Notes: generated by a model from the letters alone, not told the origin. A DNA stretch of 64,000 bases from DASQMT01 sp963827335 (GCA_963827335.1 CAWHAP010000007.1:1-64000), one strand, 5' to 3'; numbered from the stretch's first letter, positions 41,187-49,902 are shown. Numbers and translations: made by a program.

Positions 41187-41250
41187 CGCCCCCGATGATG
41201 GTGCGTGCTCCGGACGGGAATCCAGGACCGGTCCGCTACCGTGGTCGTGC

Positions 41251-42126
41251 ATGCAGCCGCTGCGCTGGGATCGCCGCCCCGACGGGCTCCGCGCACCCGC
41301 GCTCGTGTGTGCCTTCAAGGGCTGGAACGACGCGGGGGAGTCGGCCTCGTCCGCCCTCACCTTCCTCGGGGCTGCGCTCGGCGCCGAGCGCTTCGCGGTG
41401 ATCGACCCCGAGGAGTTCGTCGACTTCCAGGCGACGCGGCCGACGGTCCGGCTCTCCGGCGGCCACCAGCGCGTGATCGAGTGGCCCGACATCGAGGTGC
41501 ACGAGGCCCGCGTCCCGCGTGCGCCGCGCGACCTCGTGATCGTCTCGGGCCCTGAGCCCGCCTACCGCTGGCGCACGTTCTGCGAGACGGTGATCGAGCT
41601 GGCCGAGGTGCTCGGCGTGCAGATGGTCGTCACGCTCGGCGCCCTGCTCGCGGACGTGCCGCACTCCCGTCCGGTCGGCGTCACGGCGTTCGCCTCCGAC
41701 GACGCGCTCGTCGAGCGGCTCAGGCTCGACCCGCCGACCTACGAGGGCCCGACGGGGATCGTCGGCGTGCTGCACGACGCGTGCGCGAACGCCGGCATGC
41801 CCAGTGCGTCGCTGTGGGCCGCGGTGCCGCACTACGTCGCCGTCGTGCCGAACCCCAAGGGGTCCCTCGCGCTGCTGCGGCGGCTGGAGAGCCTGATCGG
41901 GATCACCGTCGACGCCGCCGAGCTGGAGGACGCGGCCGCCGAGTACGAGCGCCAGGTGTCGCGCGCGGTCGAGATGGACCCCGACGTGCAGGCCTTCGTC
42001 GAGAAGCTCGAGCGCACCGCCGACGAGGAGGAGGGGCGCCCGGATCCGTCGCAGCTCCCGTCGGGCGACGTGCTGGCGCGCGAGTTCCAGCGCTTCCTGC
42101 GCCAGCGCGGCAACCCGCCGAGCTGA
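41251..42126 (+). CDS. PAC2-family protein
   Basis: A 291-residue PAC2 domain protein (related to proteasome assembly chaperone 2 and archaeal homologs). FKGWNDAGESASSALTFL is the typical start; SGPEPAYRW, VTLGALLADVPHSRP and ASLWAAVPHYVAVVPNPKGSLALL follow. Actinobacteria have proteasomes and PAC2-like proteins, but a role for this type is not shown. TACCGT (41237-41242) ends 8 bases before the ATG. The C-terminus is acidic and helical. An ArsR gene follows after 40 bases. Confidence 0.88.
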   Translation: MQPLRWDRRPDGLRAPALVCAFKGWNDAGESASSALTFLGAALGAERFAVIDPEEFVDFQATRPTVRLSGGHQRVIEWPDIEVHEARVPRAPRDLVIVSGPEPAYRWRTFCETVIELAEVLGVQMVVTLGALLADVPHSRPVGVTAFASDDALVERLRLDPPTYEGPTGIVGVLHDACANAGMPSASLWAAVPHYVAVVPNPKGSLALLRRLESLIGITVDAAELEDAAAEYERQVSRAVEMDPDVQAFVEKLERTADEEEGRPDPSQLPSGDVLAREFQRFLRQRGNPPS

Positions 42127-42141
42127 CGGCTGACGGGCTGT

Positions 42142-42173
42142 ATGCCATCCTGGTTATATTACCCGGATGGCAT
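42142..42173. promoter_or_regulatory. ArsR-type operator over leaderless arsR promoter
   Basis: ATGCCATCC (42142-42150) and GGATGGCAT (42165-42173) form a perfect 9-base inverted repeat with a 14-base spacer. The spacer holds TATATT (42155-42160), which ends 6 bases before the ATG of the ArsR-like gene, and the right arm includes that ATG. A dimer bound here would cover the -10 and the transcription start, so autorepression is likely. Confidence 0.6.
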
Positions 42174-42490
42174 CTACGTTCGAGCTGCTCGGCGAGCCGC
42201 GCCGGCGTGAGCTCCTCGACCTCCTGCGGGCCGGCGAGCGGCCGGTCGGCGATCTGGTCGAGCGCGTCGGCCTGAGCCAGCCCGCGGTCTCCAAGCACCT
42301 CAAGCTGCTGCGCGAGGCCGGTCTCGTCGAGGTCCGCCAGGACGCGCAGCGGCGGCTGTACCGGCTCAACCCGGCGCCGCTGGCCGAGGTCGACGCCTGG
42401 CTCGCGCCGTACCGCGAGCTGTGGAGCGCGAGCCTCGACGCCCTCGAGCGGCACCTCGACGGGATGCCCGACCACGAGGAGGACGCATGA
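42167..42490 (+). CDS. ArsR-family winged-helix regulator
   Basis: A 107-residue ArsR-type repressor. LGEPRRRELLDLLRAG, then VGDLVERVGLSQPAVSKHLKLLREAGLVEVR and wing RRLYRLNPAPL are textbook. No cysteine metal site is seen (no CxC), so it is of the non-metal group that pairs with SRPBCC genes. The stop overlaps that gene (ATGA). The promoter lies in a palindrome (42142-42173), indicating autoregulation. Confidence 0.95.
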   Translation: MASTFELLGEPRRRELLDLLRAGERPVGDLVERVGLSQPAVSKHLKLLREAGLVEVRQDAQRRLYRLNPAPLAEVDAWLAPYRELWSASLDALERHLDGMPDHEEDA

Positions 42491-43311
42491 CCCCCTGGGC
42501 CACCCTGGACGACCCCGGCGACGGCGGCGCCGTGCTGCGCTTCGAGCGCGTGCTCGCGCATCCGCCCGAGCAGGTCTTCCGCGCCATCAGCGATCCCGCG
42601 GAGCTGCGCCACTGGTTCCCCGCGGGTGTGGAGTGGGAGCTGCGCCCGGGCGCGCCGATCCGCTTCGCCTTCGAGGCGGGCGACGAGGACACGCCGGGCG
42701 GCGAGGTCCTGGCGGTCGAGCCGCCGCGGCTCCTGCGCTATCGCTGGGGCGACGACGTGCTGGCCTGGGAGATCACGCCCGAGGGCGCCGGCTGCCGGCT
42801 CGTGTTCACGCACGTGCTCGCCCCGGGGGGCATGTCCGGCGGGTTGCCCGGCGCCGCGCGCAACGCGGCGGGCTGGGACGCCTGCCTCGCGGCCCTCGCC
42901 GCCCGGCTGGACGGCGAGCCGCCGCCGGACGACGCGTGGTTCCCGCGGTTCGAGGACTACGCGGAGCGCTTCGGGCTCGGCGAGCCGCGGGCGACGGCTG
43001 GCGGCGCGCGGTTCGAGCGCGACGTGGTCCAGCCGCCCGAGGAGGTGCGCGTGGCGCTCGCGGAGGCCGCCTGGCCGGAGGCGCGGATCGAGGTGCGACC
43101 GTCGACGCCCGGGTCGCTGCTGCTCGTCGACGTCGCGGAGGCGGATCCCGACGCGCTCGCCGCGTGGCAGGTCCGGCTGGAGCTGCTCGTCGCGGCGCTC
43201 GCGGGCGAGGCGCGCGACTGGCCGGAGGAGCGCGCCGCGGCGCTGGCGGCGCGCTACCGCTCGCGCAGCGTGTTGCCGCCGTCCACGACGACGACCGAGC
43301 CGGTCACATAG
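42487..43311 (+). CDS. SRPBCC/AHSA1-type domain protein
   Basis: A 274-residue protein. The first 150 residues are an AHSA1-like SRPBCC domain: VLAHPPEQVFRAISDPAELRHWFP, then PPRLLRYRWGDDVLAWEI and GCRLVFTHVL. The last 110 residues may be a second half of the same kind, more diverged. The domain has a deep hydrophobic pocket; ligands are unknown. It is coupled to the ArsR gene, a frequent pair. Its 3' end overlaps the convergent SDR gene by 58 bases, longer than most overlaps here, so the last residues are less certain. Confidence 0.85.
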   Translation: MTPWATLDDPGDGGAVLRFERVLAHPPEQVFRAISDPAELRHWFPAGVEWELRPGAPIRFAFEAGDEDTPGGEVLAVEPPRLLRYRWGDDVLAWEITPEGAGCRLVFTHVLAPGGMSGGLPGAARNAAGWDACLAALAARLDGEPPPDDAWFPRFEDYAERFGLGEPRATAGGARFERDVVQPPEEVRVALAEAAWPEARIEVRPSTPGSLLLVDVAEADPDALAAWQVRLELLVAALAGEARDWPEERAAALAARYRSRSVLPPSTTTTEPVT

Positions 43312-43976
43312 GCCGCGCCGGGCGCGGCGAGGAACGCGACCGCCGCGGCGACCTCGTCCGGCGTCCCGGGCCGGCCCACGGGCGTGCCCGCGCCCGCGGC
43401 CAGCTCCTCCGCGCTCGACGACGCGGTGGCGATCCAGCCCGGCGCCACGGCGTTCACGGTGACGCCGCGCGGTGCCAGCTCGAGCGCCATCCCCCGCATC
43501 AGGCCCTCCATCCCGGCCTTCGCGGCGCCGTAGGCCGCGCTGCCCGGGATCGCGGTGCGCGGCCCCGTGATCGAGGACACGAACACGATCCGCCCGGCGC
43601 CGCGCGCCGCCATCCCCGGCGCGAACGCGCGCGCGGTCAGGAACGCGGTGGTGAGCGTGCGCGCCAGCTCCGTCTCCCACGCCGCCGGATCGAGGTCGAG
43701 GAACGCGGCCTCGACGAGCCCGCGCCCCGTCTGCGCCATGCCCGCGTTGCACACGAGCACGTCGACGTCCCCGACCTCGCCGGCGAGCCGCGCCACGGCG
43801 TCCGGGTCGGACAGGTCGGCGACGTGACCCGTCCCGCCGAGCTCGGTCGCGCGCGCCTGGATGCGGTCGGTCGTCGCCGCGACGGCGACGTCGTGCCCGG
43901 CGGCGCGCAGCGCCCGCGCGCAGGCGAAGCCGATGCCCGCCTCCGAGCCCGCGCCCGTGACGAGCGCGCGGCTCAC
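43254..43976 (-). CDS. short-chain dehydrogenase/reductase (SDR)
   Basis: A 240-residue classical SDR with NAD(P)-binding VTGAGSEAGIGFACA (T-G-x3-G-x-G, one residue longer), CNAGMA, catalytic Ser in FVSSITG and YGAAK (Y-x3-K). Close to 3-oxoacyl-ACP reductase-like members (FabG type) in length and GRPGTPDEVAAAVAFLAAPGAAYVTG. The substrate is unknown. GTG 43976 overlaps the helicase-nuclease stop (GTGA). The helicase and SDR share no obvious role, so the coupling may only reflect compact packing. Confidence 0.92.
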   Translation of the reverse strand: MSRALVTGAGSEAGIGFACARALRAAGHDVAVAATTDRIQARATELGGTGHVADLSDPDAVARLAGEVGDVDVLVCNAGMAQTGRGLVEAAFLDLDPAAWETELARTLTTAFLTARAFAPGMAARGAGRIVFVSSITGPRTAIPGSAAYGAAKAGMEGLMRGMALELAPRGVTVNAVAPGWIATASSSAEELAAGAGTPVGRPGTPDEVAAAVAFLAAPGAAYVTGSVVVVDGGNTLRER

Positions 43977-46900
43977 TTCTCCGCGGCGGGGCAGGCGATC
44001 CGGTAGTCGCACATGGAGCACGCGGACCACGACGGGGTCGGCTCGAAGCCCTGCCCCAGGATGCCCTCGGCCACCTCGAAGACGGTGTCGGTGATCCAGT
44101 CGCGGTCCTCCGCGCTGCGCTCGACCGGCACCTTCTCGTCGTCCAGCACGTAGTAGTAGGCCTGGTGGGCGGCCTCGAGCTGCCACGACTCGCGCGCGCC
44201 GACCGCGTAGAGGGAGAGCTGCACGTCCTCGCGCAGCTGGGCCGCCGACTTCGGGCGCCCGGTCTTGTAGTCGATCAGCTCGTAGCCGCCGTCCGGCAGC
44301 TTGTCGACGCGGTCGACGCGGCCGCGCAGGAGGTGCGGCCCGAGCCGGAACGCGAACGCGCGCTCGAACCACACGGGCTCGGCGTCCTCGTCCTGGAAGC
44401 GCTCGTGGTAGCGCAGCAGCGCGCCCGTCGCCTTGGCGCGCAGCTGGCGCTCCTCCTCGGAATCCCCGAACCCCCCGCGGCGCCAGCCGGCCTCGAGCAG
44501 CCCGAGCAGCTCGGGCAGCGACCGGTTCGCCGTGCCGCCCTGGTGGAAGCGCTCGAGCACCTGGTGGACGAGGATCCCGAAGCGCTGGTTGAGGGTCGGC
44601 TCGGACGGGATCCGGAAGACGCGGGCGAACTTGTACTTCAGCGGGCAGGTCCGGTAGGTCTCGATGTCGGACGCGCTGAGCGCCAGGCCGTCCCCACGGC
44701 GCGGCAGGAACTGCTCCAGCGACGGCTCGGTCCGCTGCGCGACCGCCCGGGCGCGCAGCTTCTCGTCGCGCTCGGCGTCGAGCAGGTACTCGTCCAGGGC
44801 GGACGTCTCGAAGATCTCGCGCTGCTCGGCGGTCGCGGCCTGCAGCAGCCGGGCGTTGACCTCCGGCAGCGCCTCGGCGACGGACAGCCCGCCGCCGGTG
44901 CGCTCCATCAGCGCCGAGAGCTTGAGCACCTCGAGGTAGCGCACGACGGCGTGGGAGACGTCGAGGTCGGTGTCGAAGCGCAGCTCGCCGAGCCGGCCGC
45001 CGACCTGCTGCACGGTGGTGAGCAGCTCGTCGCGCAGCAGCCGGAACGTCGACTGCAGCGTCTCCGCCGGGCCGAACAGCTCCTCCTCGCGCGGCTGCCA
45101 CTCCGCGCCGAGCGCCTCGCGCGCCAGCTCGGCGAACGGCGACGGCGGCTGGATCGCGCCGCGGTCGGTGACGGCCGGGTAGGCGAGCACGAGCCGGCGC
45201 CGGGCACGGGTCATCGCCACGTGGAGCAGGCGCCCCATGGCGGCGACGTGCGCGGCCTTGGAGTCGGGCGGCAGGGCCTCCTTGATCAGCGCGTCGGGGA
45301 TCGGCTCGAGCGCGCGCTGGCGCGGGCCGGGCATGCGCGCGGCCATCAGGCCGAGCACGTAGACATGGTCGAACTCGCGGCCCTTGGCGGCGTGCATGGT
45401 CATCACCTGCACGCCCTGCGGGCGCTCGGTCGCCGCCGCCTCCTCCTCGCGCAGCCCGGCGTCGGCGACCGCGGCGATCGAGCGCGCGAACTCGCGCGCG
45501 GTGGCCTGCGGCGAGCGGCGCAGGTAGTCGGCGGCGAGCTCCCCGAACTTCGCCAGGTTCACGAGCCGCTCGACGACCTCCGTCGAGGCCGCGAAGAGCA
45601 GCTGGCGGCGCAGGCCGAGCCGCTCGATCAGCCGGTGCACGTAGAGGTCGGGGCGCGTCGAGTCGAGCTGGCCGGCGGCGCCGCGGTACAGGCGCAGGAA
45701 GACGGCGATGCGCTCGCGCGCCTCGGGCGGGATCTGCGGCGACTCCATCGCCGCGCCGAGCGCCGCGACCATGTCGAGCTTGCGCCGGCGCGCGATCTGG
45801 GTGCAGCGCGCGAGGTCGATCGCCCGCAGCTCGACGGGCGGCCGCGCGAGGGCGCGCACCACCGCGCCGGCGTCGCCCGGGTCGACCAGCAGCCGCAGCC
45901 AGGCGATCAGGTCGCGCACCTCGGCGCGCTGGAAGAAGGCCGCTGCGTCCGCCAGCCGGTACGGGACCGCCCGCTCCTCGAGCGCCGCGGCCACCGCCTG
46001 GCCCTCCCCGCGGACCGAGCGCACGAGCACGCACACGTCCTCCGGCGCCACCCTGCCGCGGCCGGGGCCCTCGTCCCCGGCCGGCGCCTCGCCGCTCCGC
46101 TCGTCCCGGGCGATCAGGCGCTCGACGTCGGCCGCGACCGCCTGGGCCTGCGCGCGCTCGTTGGCGCAGCGCCAGAACGCGACCTCGCCCTCCGGCGCGC
46201 CGGGCCGGGCGTGCAGCGGCTTCTCGATCCGCCCGGCGTCCGGCTCCACGACGGCGTGCGCGGCGGCCAGGATGCGCTCGCCGGAGCGGAAGCTCTCGCG
46301 CAGGCGCACGACCGCGGCGCCGGGCCACTCCGTGCGGAAGTCCTCGAAGTTCTTCGTCGACGCGCCGCGGAAGCGGAAGATGGCCTGGTCGTCGTCGCCG
46401 GCCGCGGTGACGTTGCCGTGCTCGGCCACGAGCAGCCGCAGGAGCAGGTTCTGCGCGAAGTTGGTGTCCTGGAACTCGTCCACGAGCACGTGCCGGAAGC
46501 GCGCGCCGAGGCGCTGGCGGATGTGCGGCTTCGTGCGCAGCATCCGGAAGGCGTGCAGCACGAGGTCCCCGGCGTCCAGCGTCCCGGCCTCGGCCAGCAT
46601 GCGGTCGTGCGCCGCGTAGATCGCCGCGAACTCGCGCTCGCGAGCGGCGCGCGCCCGCGCGGGCTCGCCGTCCTCGGGCAGCTTCTCCGCCCACGCGGCG
46701 TAGTCGGCCGCGGTGATCAGCTCGTCCTTGAGCCCGTCGATCCGCTGCACGATCGAGCCGAGCAGCGCGCTCGGGTTCCCGCGCAGGTCGTGCGAGGCGA
46801 GCGGCAGCTCGTCGATCCGCTCGAGCAGCATGGCGAGCCGGTCCGCCGCGGTGACGGGCGCCGCGAACGGGTCCACGCCGGCTTCCAGCGCCTCCTCCCG

Positions 46901-47173
46901 CAGCAGCCGCGCGCAGAACGCCTGGAACGTGGTGACCGTGAGCTCCTCGTAGGCGACGCCGGCGAGCCGCGTCTCGATGCGCTCGCGCAGGTCGTCCGCC
47001 GCCGCGGTCGAGAACGTGAGGGCGAGGATCGCGTCGGGCGCCGTGCCGTGCTCCGTCAGCCACGCGAAGCGCTCGACGAGCGTGTGCGTCTTCCCGGCCC
47101 CCGCGCCGGCGACGATCAGCAGCGGCCCGCCGGGATGCGTGACCGCCTCGAGCTGCGCAGGGGTCTGCTCCAC
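43973..47173 (-). CDS. UvrD/PcrA-type helicase with C-terminal RecB-like nuclease (AdnA/B-like)
   Basis: A 1066-residue helicase-nuclease. All SF1A motifs are present: VAGAGAGKTHTLV (Walker A), TTFQAFC, LVDEFQDTN (Walker B), DDDQAIFRFRGA, RLRESFRS, TMHAAKGREFDHVYVLGL, and VAMTRARR. The C-terminal 250 residues are a PD-(D/E)XK nuclease with GRVDRVDKL and LIDYKTGR. Four cysteines, one before (YRTC) and C-x2-C-x5-C after (CSMCDYRIAC), match the iron-sulfur staple of AddB and AdnA/B. In mycobacteria AdnA and AdnB resect DNA ends as a pair; only one gene is here. GTG 47173 is 21 bases from the divergent IMPase-type gene. Confidence 0.9.
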   Translation of the reverse strand: MEQTPAQLEAVTHPGGPLLIVAGAGAGKTHTLVERFAWLTEHGTAPDAILALTFSTAAADDLRERIETRLAGVAYEELTVTTFQAFCARLLREEALEAGVDPFAAPVTAADRLAMLLERIDELPLASHDLRGNPSALLGSIVQRIDGLKDELITAADYAAWAEKLPEDGEPARARAAREREFAAIYAAHDRMLAEAGTLDAGDLVLHAFRMLRTKPHIRQRLGARFRHVLVDEFQDTNFAQNLLLRLLVAEHGNVTAAGDDDQAIFRFRGASTKNFEDFRTEWPGAAVVRLRESFRSGERILAAAHAVVEPDAGRIEKPLHARPGAPEGEVAFWRCANERAQAQAVAADVERLIARDERSGEAPAGDEGPGRGRVAPEDVCVLVRSVRGEGQAVAAALEERAVPYRLADAAAFFQRAEVRDLIAWLRLLVDPGDAGAVVRALARPPVELRAIDLARCTQIARRRKLDMVAALGAAMESPQIPPEARERIAVFLRLYRGAAGQLDSTRPDLYVHRLIERLGLRRQLLFAASTEVVERLVNLAKFGELAADYLRRSPQATAREFARSIAAVADAGLREEEAAATERPQGVQVMTMHAAKGREFDHVYVLGLMAARMPGPRQRALEPIPDALIKEALPPDSKAAHVAAMGRLLHVAMTRARRRLVLAYPAVTDRGAIQPPSPFAELAREALGAEWQPREEELFGPAETLQSTFRLLRDELLTTVQQVGGRLGELRFDTDLDVSHAVVRYLEVLKLSALMERTGGGLSVAEALPEVNARLLQAATAEQREIFETSALDEYLLDAERDEKLRARAVAQRTEPSLEQFLPRRGDGLALSASDIETYRTCPLKYKFARVFRIPSEPTLNQRFGILVHQVLERFHQGGTANRSLPELLGLLEAGWRRGGFGDSEEERQLRAKATGALLRYHERFQDEDAEPVWFERAFAFRLGPHLLRGRVDRVDKLPDGGYELIDYKTGRPKSAAQLREDVQLSLYAVGARESWQLEAAHQAYYYVLDDEKVPVERSAEDRDWITDTVFEVAEGILGQGFEPTPSWSACSMCDYRIACPAAEK

Positions 47174-47181
47174 GTCCTTCG

Positions 47182-47189
47182 TAGGATAC
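47182..47189. promoter_or_regulatory. shared divergent -10 region
   Basis: On the plus strand TAGGAT (47182-47187) ends 7 bases before the GTG of the inositol-phosphatase-type gene. On the minus strand TATCCT (47189-47184) ends 10 bases before the GTG of the helicase-nuclease gene. The same bases serve both, so initiation in the two directions should be mutually exclusive. Confidence 0.45.
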
Positions 47190-47194
47190 GCCGC

Positions 47195-48031
47195 GTGAGC
47201 GCCGCCGCACCGGACTGGCTGGGCGTCGCGCGCTCCGCCGTCCGGGACCTGCGCGAGACGCTCGCCGCCGCGCCGACGACCGCCGAGCGGGCGCGCGAGA
47301 CGGGGACCCGCGGCGAGGGCGGCGACCACACGCTCGAGATCGACGCCGCCGCGGAGGCGGCCGTGTTCCGCGGCCTGGAGGCGGTCCACGCGGAGGGGCA
47401 CCGCTTCACGGCGGTCAGTGAGGAGCGCGGGCGCGTCGAGTTCGGCGGCGGCCCGCTGCTCGTGGTCATCGACCCGCTCGACGGCTCCAAGAACGCCAAG
47501 CGCGGGCTCCCGCACCACGCGCTCTCCTTCGCCGTCGCCGACGGGCCGACGATGGCCGACGTCGCGTTCGGCTACGTCTACGACTTCGGGGCCGGCGAGG
47601 AGTGGGTCGCGCACCGCGGCGGCGGCGCGCTGCTCGACGGCGTGCCGCTCGACCCCTCGGTGCCGGAGCGGCGCGTCGGCGGCAAGGTCGAGCTGCTCGG
47701 GATCGAGTCGGCCGACCCGCGCTGGCTGCGCGACTCGGCCGACGCGCTCGCCGAGGCGGCGCACCGCCTGCGGGCGATCGGCGCGATCGCGGTCACGCTC
47801 TGCCAGGTCGCCGGCGGCCGGCTGGACGGCATGGTCACGCTGCGCCGCTCGCGCGCGGTCGACGTCGCCGCCGGGCAGCTGATCGTGCGCGAGGCCGGCG
47901 GCCTCGTCGCCTTCACCGCGTGCGCCGAGCCGCTGGGGGCGCCGCTCGAGGTGCTCGCTCCCGTGTCCCCGATCGTCGCCGCACGGTCGGCCGCCGCGCT
48001 GGCCGAGCTGGCACGCGTGCCGCGCGCCTGA
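47195..48031 (+). CDS. inositol monophosphatase family protein
   Basis: A 278-residue member of the FIG superfamily. Motif DPLDGSKN (about 91-98) binds metal, SEERG gives the first Glu, and RSRAVDVAAGQLIVREAGG provides the last Asp region. Length fits IMPase or fructose-bisphosphatase-like members. Substrates could be inositol phosphate, PAP (CysQ-like) or others. GTG 47195, leaderless type promoter. A zinc-protease gene follows after 22 bases, perhaps co-transcribed. Confidence 0.9.
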   Translation: MSAAAPDWLGVARSAVRDLRETLAAAPTTAERARETGTRGEGGDHTLEIDAAAEAAVFRGLEAVHAEGHRFTAVSEERGRVEFGGGPLLVVIDPLDGSKNAKRGLPHHALSFAVADGPTMADVAFGYVYDFGAGEEWVAHRGGGALLDGVPLDPSVPERRVGGKVELLGIESADPRWLRDSADALAEAAHRLRAIGAIAVTLCQVAGGRLDGMVTLRRSRAVDVAAGQLIVREAGGLVAFTACAEPLGAPLEVLAPVSPIVAARSAAALAELARVPRA

Positions 48032-48053
48032 GCGCGCCTGCCATCCTGGGTGG

Positions 48054-49094
48054 ATGGTCGACTGGTCGCTGGCGCAGAAGGTCGCGGAGGGCGTCGCCGC
48101 ACTGGCGCCGTCCGGGGATCCGGAGCCGTACCGGTCGCTGGTCCGGCCCGCGGACGAGTGCGAGGCGCTCGTCTCCGCCTACACGGGGCTGACGCCCGCC
48201 GCGGGGGTGCTGCCGGTCGCCGAGGCGATCGAGCGGCCGGCCTGGATCGAGGCGAACCTGCGCTCGATCCGCGCGGTGCTCGACCCCGCGGCCGCCCGGG
48301 CGGCGCAGTCCGGCGGGCCGCTCGGCCCGGTGATCGGCACGGCGGCGGGCGCCGCGCTCGCCGTCGAGTCGGGCGCCATCTCCGGCTACCTCGCCGGCCG
48401 CGTGCTCGGCCAGTACGAGTTCCCGGTGCTCGACCCGGACGCGCCGGCGCGGCTCCTGTTCGTCGCCCCCAACCTGGGCCACGCCGCGACGACGCTCGAC
48501 GCCGGGCACGACGCGCTGCTGCGCTGGGTCGCCCTGCACGAGATCACGCACGCGCTCCAGTTCGGCGGCGTCCCGTGGCTGCGCCCGCATCTCGCCGACA
48601 TGGTGCGCGAGCTCGTCGCCGCGCTCGGCTTCGACCCCGCGCGGCTCCTCGGCGGCATGCCCGGCCTCGACGACCTGCGCGGCCTCGTCGACACCGTCCG
48701 CGCCGACGGGCTCGCCGCCGCGGTGCTGGGGCCCGAGCGGCGCGAGCAGATGGACGCCGTGCAGGCCTTCATGGCCGTGCTCGAGGGATACGCCGAGCAC
48801 GTGATGGACGCGGTCGGCGCGGACGTGATCGAGGACCTGCCGCGGATGCGCGCGGCGATGGAGCGCCGCCGTGCGGACCGCACCGGCCTGCTGCGGCTGT
48901 TCGAGAAGGTCATCGGCATGGACGTGAAGCTGCGCCAGTACGAGCTGGGCAAGCGCTTCTGCGACGCGGTCGTCGAGCTGGGCGGGATCGCCGCGCTCAA
49001 CCGCGTCTGGGAGGCGCCCGACCGGCTCCCCTCGCTCGCCGAGCTCGACGCGCCCGCCGAGTGGCTGGCGCGGGTCGAGCCGCTCGCTGCGTAG
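48054..49094 (+). CDS. zinc-dependent metalloprotease family protein (DUF2342-like)
   Basis: A 346-residue protein of the actinobacterial zincin family DUF2342 (found near coenzyme F420 genes in some species). The zinc-binding HEITH motif is in WVALHEITHALQF (about 162-166), with a distal Glu in LEGYAEHVMDAVG. The N-terminal WSLAQKVAEGVAAL and late KLRQYELGKRFCDAV are typical. No signal peptide, so cytoplasmic. Substrate not known. ATG 48054; the box CATCCT before it is a poor -10, so it may depend on the upstream gene's promoter. Confidence 0.85.
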   Translation: MVDWSLAQKVAEGVAALAPSGDPEPYRSLVRPADECEALVSAYTGLTPAAGVLPVAEAIERPAWIEANLRSIRAVLDPAAARAAQSGGPLGPVIGTAAGAALAVESGAISGYLAGRVLGQYEFPVLDPDAPARLLFVAPNLGHAATTLDAGHDALLRWVALHEITHALQFGGVPWLRPHLADMVRELVAALGFDPARLLGGMPGLDDLRGLVDTVRADGLAAAVLGPERREQMDAVQAFMAVLEGYAEHVMDAVGADVIEDLPRMRAAMERRRADRTGLLRLFEKVIGMDVKLRQYELGKRFCDAVVELGGIAALNRVWEAPDRLPSLAELDAPAEWLARVEPLAA

Positions 49095-49356
49095 CACCGA
49101 CCGCCGGTCGGGGTCGGTTCCTCCCGCCGGTCGAAGACGGCGCGCCCCGCGTCCGCCACACTGCTGGCAGATGACGAACGCACGTTCCGGATGTCACAAA
49201 GTCCGGCGGCGTTTACCGCTTGTTCACGTGGTTCATCCAGGCTCGTGTAACAAGACCATGAGTGCGGGTTACAAACATGTGTTCGATGGGAACATCGGAA
49301 GCAAGTTAGATCTAAGTTCGATAGAGTGACCGCACTCGAGAAGGGCTGATCCATCT
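49095..49356 (+). promoter_or_regulatory. A/T-rich intergenic promoter region of histone-like gene
   Basis: The most A/T-rich stretch of the window. It holds TAGAGT (49322-49327), a possible -10 about 30 bases before the ATG, a perfect palindrome TTAGATCTAA (49306-49315) just upstream, and AGAAGGG before the start as ribosome site. GAACGCACGTTC (49176-49187) is a further dyad. I see no gene or tRNA here. A strong, regulated promoter for an abundant DNA-binding protein would fit. Confidence 0.4.
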
Positions 49357-49902
49357 ATGGCTGAGACCACCACCACCTCCACGTCCACGACGGCCACGCC
49401 CGCCAAGGCGCCTGCTCGCAAGACGGCGGCGCGCAAGCGCCCCGCGCGCAAGACGGCCGCCCGCAAGCCGGCCGCCCGGCGCGCCACGTCGCGCCCCACG
49501 GCCGCCAAGTCGCCGTCGACCGCGACGGGCCGCCGCAGCCGGACGATCGCCGCGAACGAGACGCGCGAGGCCGCGCAGGCCAACCTGCGCGCCGCGAAGA
49601 CGACGGCGAAGCAGGGCCGCAACGTCGCCGAGCGCGCCGCGCTCGTCTACGTCGGCGCCACGCTCGAGGCCCGCGACCGCGCGGCCGCCCTCGTCGGCGA
49701 CCTGCCGGACGTGAGCCGGCTGGAGCGCCGCGGCACCACCGCGCGCAAGCAGCTCGAGCGCGACGTCAAGAAGGCCCGCACGCGCATCGAGCGCGAGCTG
49801 CGCGGCCGCCGGCGCGACGCCGAGCGCCTCGTGCGCCGGAACCGCGCGCAGGTCGAGACGGTCGTCTCCTCGGCCAGGGAGCGCGTCGCCTCGATCGCGT
49901 AA
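49357..49902 (+). CDS. Lys/Ala/Arg-rich histone-like protein
   Basis: A 181-residue, very basic protein. Residues 1-65 are a low-complexity tail of Ala, Lys, Arg, Thr and Pro with repeated ARKTAARK-type units, like histone H1 tails and the C-termini of mycobacterial HupB. Residues 70-181 are mostly charged helix (ERAALVYVGATLEARDRAAALVGDLPDV, then long Arg/Glu coil RKQLERDVKKARTRIEREL) resembling heparin-binding hemagglutinin-type coiled coils. It probably binds DNA, but cell-surface function is the alternative. A strong terminator follows. Confidence 0.75.
   Translation: MAETTTTSTSTTATPAKAPARKTAARKRPARKTAARKPAARRATSRPTAAKSPSTATGRRSRTIAANETREAAQANLRAAKTTAKQGRNVAERAALVYVGATLEARDRAAALVGDLPDVSRLERRGTTARKQLERDVKKARTRIERELRGRRRDAERLVRRNRAQVETVVSSARERVASIA

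Noticed and set aside
49175..49187. CGAACGCACGTTC, similar to the actinobacterial SOS box (TCGAAC-N4-GTTCGA).
   Set aside because: Outer bases do not fit, it is about 170 bases from the next start, and the gene is not a usual SOS gene.
49195..49330. A/T-rich stretch as possible replication origin.
   Set aside because: No cluster of DnaA boxes (TTGTCCACA type) and no dnaA, dnaN or parAB nearby.
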